This document shows, piece by piece, positions 60,650 through 64,000 of a stretch of DNA of 64,000 bases. Made by a program: the position numbers and the translations under genes. The DNA is from Glandiceps talaboti (lineage: Eukaryota > Hemichordata > Enteropneusta > Spengelidae): positions 12,900,391-12,964,390 of the forward strand of contig NC_135564.1 of assembly GCF_964340395.1 (NCBI RefSeq), given 5' to 3'. Within the stretch, counting starts at the first letter, position 1. Every line of letters begins with the position of its first letter. The notes under the pieces were generated by a model. The model did no database searches. It had not been told where the DNA came from and saw only the letters and a list, made by a program, of their open reading frames with translations.

Positions 60650-61215
60650 AAAAGTATGCTCATGTCATCAGTTCTGTAGCACAGAATCAATGTGTCACAG
60701 TAATGTGTGCTCATGTCATCAGTTTTGTAGCACAGATTATCTCCCGGTACAGTAATGAGTGCTTACGTCATCAGTTCTGTAGCAGAATCAATGTGTCACA
60801 GTAATGTGTGTCTATGTCATCAGTTCTGTAGCACAGAATCAATGTGTCACAGTAATGTGTGCTCATGTCATCAGTTTTGTAGCACAGAATCAATATCTCC
60901 CAGTACAGTAATGAGTGCTTACGTCATCAGTTCTGTAGCAGAATCAATGTGTCACAGTAATGTGTGTCTATGTCATCAGTTCTGTAGCACAGAATCAATG
61001 TGTCACAGTAATGTGTGCTCATGTCATCAGTTTTGTAGCACAGAATCAATATCTCCCAGTACAGTAATGAGTGCTTACGTCATCAGTTCTGTAGCAGAAT
61101 CAATGTGTCACAGTAATGTGTGTCTATGTCATCAGTTCTGTAGCACACAATCAATAAGTCAAGGTAATGTCTGCTTATGTCATCAGTCCTGTAGCACACA
61201 ATCAATGAGTTATGG
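60650..61215. repeat. Higher-order satellite: 156-bp period made of three ~52-bp units
   Basis: The basic unit, about 50-53 bp, contains TCATCAGTTCTGTAGCACAG, AATCAATGTGTCACAGTAAT and GTGTG. Three variants follow in fixed order, and the trimer recurs with AGTAATGAGTGCTTACGTCA at 60751, 60907 and 61063, that is exactly 156 bp apart. The edges (60650-60750 and 61130-61215, then loose copies to about 61340) are more diverged. Since 156 is divisible by 3, a plus-strand frame stays open through it; I regard that as an artefact. Confidence 0.92.
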
Positions 61216-62216
61216 TAATAATGTGTATCTATGTGCATAGACATTGGAGAGAGATCACTCTGCAACATCTATGGTCTTTGTTATCAGTTCTTTAGCATAG
61301 AATGAATGTGTCAATAATGTTTTGTGTTATCACTTCTTTAGCATACAATATCCATTGTCAAACTGATTACATTTGTTCTTAGTTCTGCACCATTACATAA
61401 ATGTAAAGGTATCAAATACATTTTACATGTACAACTGCAATGAACCTAATTATTGTTATCAGTTCCTGATCTACATTCTTTTTTCAAAATATCAAACAAA
61501 ACTCATACTTGCGCATAATCATAGCATCTAGACTCAGACACAAATCTTTGATGACCTATTGGCACACAGAATGAGTGAAACTTCTTGTACTATGGCATTA
61601 TGTAACTCTATTTCCTGTTAATAGACTAAGAGAAATATTGCCGATAAAAATAAGATTTTTCCACCCCAATCACAGCATAATTTCTCTCCACTGTATAATT
61701 CATTATATGTACTACTGCAAAGCACAATACACTAATAGGTGGTGGGCGTACAAGTGTACCTTCAAGATGATCACCTGTGTATCTCAGTCTACAGCATCAC
61801 CAAATAAGGCAGGCATTTCCTGCTTTCCTGTAACCCTGGACAGATTTTTAATGCTGCCATTAAGCTTCACCATGGGCACTACAGTTCATCCTTCCGGGAT
61901 TTAAGCTTTCAGTACTACTCAAGTTCCAGTAATGACTCAATCCGCAGAGTTTTTCTTCCTTCCTTTCTATTTGCATAAAGCAAAATAATCATTTTCACAT
62001 CCAAACTTTGTCAATTTGAATATTTATTTTTAATAAAATCCAATGGATAAATTTTCCATGCCAATAATTTTACCAAACCAATCACAGCATAATTTTATAA
62101 TTTCCAAAGTGTTTGAGTGAAAAGATCTTTTGCTAATGTTTTTTTCAGGACTTGAAATGTACCCAAAAAGTTGTGTAATATAATCTTAACTTATCACCTT
62201 GAAGACTGGTTATATC

Positions 62217-62248
62217 GGGGTGGGGTGGGGGTGGGGTGGGGGGCTGAA
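62217..62248. repeat. G-rich run (GGGGT units)
   Basis: Five or more runs of at least four G, separated by single T residues. It could form a G-quadruplex on the plus strand. No gene is nearby. Confidence 0.8.
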
Positions 62249-63864
62249 AGTGCTGTACTACTTGAATAACAATGAGCAATTCTCTGAAGGAAGTAACCAT
62301 TGTACAACTGCCTGTTAGTTTGTGATGGATTACTACTATATGGTCTGTGTTGTCCTTTGACCCAGCAGGCAGTTTAGCCAGATTAACAGGTTTTTTTGGT
62401 GACTTTGACTATACATGAGTGAAGATGATCGTAGTAATTGTAACATATCGTATAAGAACTAGACTACCGTGGGTGATATGACTACAACGATTCCGAATTG
62501 TGATGAGTCTTTGTTTCCAATTTACTTGATAACACGCGATTTTAAAACCTACATTGGCAGACCTTTGAAAACATGTGCTACAGTTTAATGTATAGAGTAT
62601 GCCCTCATAGGTCACAAAACAACATCATCCTGTACCTAATTCTCAAATCAAACAGTTACATTTGAAATACCAATGTTTTGGAGGAGAAGTCCTAACTTTG
62701 ACTCGAAATATTGTTTTATGGATGAAGCCATTTTGAAGACTAAGCACATGTAACAAAACTCCCTATTGGGTGATGAGATGCTGATTGTATTTGCCATCAA
62801 TCAGGTGAACCATGTGGTGGTTTCGATAAAAAGTGGCCTAGTATGGTTTCAAGGGTTTTAATTATCATACTGTAAATTTTATTGTATATTTTACAATATG
62901 GTTACAAGGGTGTGTCATGCATCTATTGTATTTGCAGTACATGAAATAACATTAGTTGGAAGTGTGTTCAAATGCAATACCATACTTCTGGCTAACATTT
63001 AGTGTTGTGGGTTTTAGGCATGTACACTTAGATATGCAATAGGTGTATTGAACTTAAGCATTGATAAGTCAAGATAATATGGAACTTGCAATCCAGACTG
63101 AGCACGCTCAGATGAAAAGTATGGGATTATCAGCGGTTATTGTAATACCTAATCTGGAGCTACTGATAAAATTAACCTCCCACAATTGTCAGGGTAACTA
63201 TGAATTGATCATTCGTGGTTACACACAATGTATCAAAATACCAATTCATTAGTATTTATTGTCACGTTTCCCATGATGCAACATTCGACATGGCGGGTTT
63301 GCAAGTTCCCTATTCAAACTTGACTTTGATATTTTGATATGTTGATCTTTACAAAAATCATCTCCACACTCACACTTTGTAATGTTATTTAGGATATCAA
63401 TTGATCTATTACCATTACTATGTGTGACCATGAATTTGAAAACTTAATAATTAACACTGAAACACAGGATTACTGTGATTTTTCACTGTAATGTTTTACA
63501 GACATTATGCTTTAGATAATTAAGTCACAAAATAAAGCATGCATATGATTAAATGTTACCTTTACAATTAGTCTAGTTCCTGTACAGTATTGTTAAACTA
63601 CAGTTGGCATTAAGACTACTTTATAACTGTGTAATTAACATCTATTGAATATAACAGAAACTAGCAAAGCATTCAGTGTCACTTGTATTATAACACAAAT
63701 TTCACACAGAAATGGCATATCTCAAAGAAACAGGTCAATTCAAAAGTAAAACATGACTAATTGTAAATATAGAAGAACCACTGGAATGTATAATAACATG
63801 CAGAAATATCATAAAGGTTGAAAATCATACAAATAATATCTCATAGAAGTTAAATAGTACATAC

Positions 63865-64000
63865 CAACTTTTGCCCCCACAGTTTGCACCAATCTCTTTG
63901 TTTCGGGTTCTAAAAATGTATTTATTCCTCTTGTGCAGTAATGTTCCATTTGACCAATCATTTTCCATCCATCTGTTTGATCACCGTCCATCTGTGATTG
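63865..64000 (-). CDS. Probable exon of an unidentified gene, cut by the window edge
   Basis: On the minus strand the frame is open from the window edge to a good donor: AAAGTTG followed by GTATGT at 63864-63859. The translation includes DGDQTDGWKMIGQMEHYC, TRGINTFLEPETKRLV and QTVGAKVG. It has mixed, non-repetitive composition like a real globular protein. A TCACAG just before ATGGACGGTGATC (about 63992) could be an acceptor, or the exon may run on beyond the window. I do not recognise the family, and no later exon could be found between here and 53.8 kb. Confidence 0.45.

Larger units (their letters stand above)
53782..63864. other. Upstream intergenic region of KANSL1
   Basis: Beyond the promoter no exon is supported up to the right-edge gene. 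The stretch holds simple repeats, a copy of the 33.8-kb dispersed repeat, an inverted repeat at 60.0-60.5 kb, a higher-order satellite at 60.6-61.2 kb and a G-rich run at 62.2 kb. The rest is AT-rich. A short open frame at 63249-63431 (minus), with CECGDDFCKDQ, lacks splice context and is not called. Confidence 0.5.

Noticed and set aside
60755-61240. 161-codon frame with SSVAESMCHSNVCLCHQFC repeats
   Set aside because: A product of the 156-bp satellite, whose period is divisible by three.
63249-63431. Minus-strand frame with CECGDDFCKDQ, a possible Zn-binding Cys cluster
   Set aside because: Only 60 codons, no acceptor or promoter context, and no homologue recognised.
1-64000. CRISPR array, restriction, toxin-antitoxin or other prokaryote-like system
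   Set aside because: The window is clearly nuclear animal DNA; the regular repeats are micro- and minisatellites without unique spacers.

Overview
The window is nuclear DNA of an animal, most likely a marine invertebrate. It is AT-rich, its genes are split by GT-AG introns, and it is full of micro- and minisatellites and short inverted-repeat elements. Four host genes can be rebuilt exon by exon because their proteins resemble human orthologues and every intron phase agrees. Protein similarity alone does not fix the phylum. An invertebrate deuterostome (cephalochordate or hemichordate-like) is my best guess, but a lophotrochozoan is not excluded.

Layout. 1-5.2 kb is non-coding and repeat-rich, with a homogeneous 30-bp minisatellite. 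5.2-9.9 kb is EMC4 (minus, 5 exons, 177 aa), a subunit of the ER membrane protein insertase. 9.9-10.2 kb is a roughly 308-bp head-to-head promoter. 10.2-18.1 kb is NGDN/neuroguidin (plus, 12 exons, 302 aa), a Sas10/C1D-family ribosome-biogenesis factor. 18.1-21.9 kb is a convergent intergenic stretch. 21.9-26.0 kb is a CHMP4-type ESCRT-III gene (minus, 5 exons, 214 aa). 26.0-31.2 kb is intergenic with two terminal-inverted-repeat DNA elements. 32.35-53.8 kb is KANSL1 (minus, 6 coding exons, 1185 aa), the scaffold of the NSL histone acetyltransferase complex, with a 10.3-kb first intron. 53.8-63.8 kb is intergenic with a higher-order satellite. At the right edge lies one probable exon of an unidentified minus-strand gene.

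The four genes are housekeeping genes of unrelated pathways (ER membrane insertion, small-subunit rRNA processing, membrane scission, chromatin acetylation). Only EMC4 and NGDN look coupled, through a shared promoter. I see no prokaryote-like system, no CRISPR array, no intact transposase or reverse transcriptase, and no confident tRNA or rRNA gene.

The most unusual signals are two independent tandem duplications that copied splice sites of adjacent genes (the EMC4 exon-3 acceptor and the NGDN exon-6 donor), a GC-AG intron in KANSL1, a compact intronic hairpin in KANSL1, several small families of inverted-repeat elements, and a 156-bp higher-order repeat.
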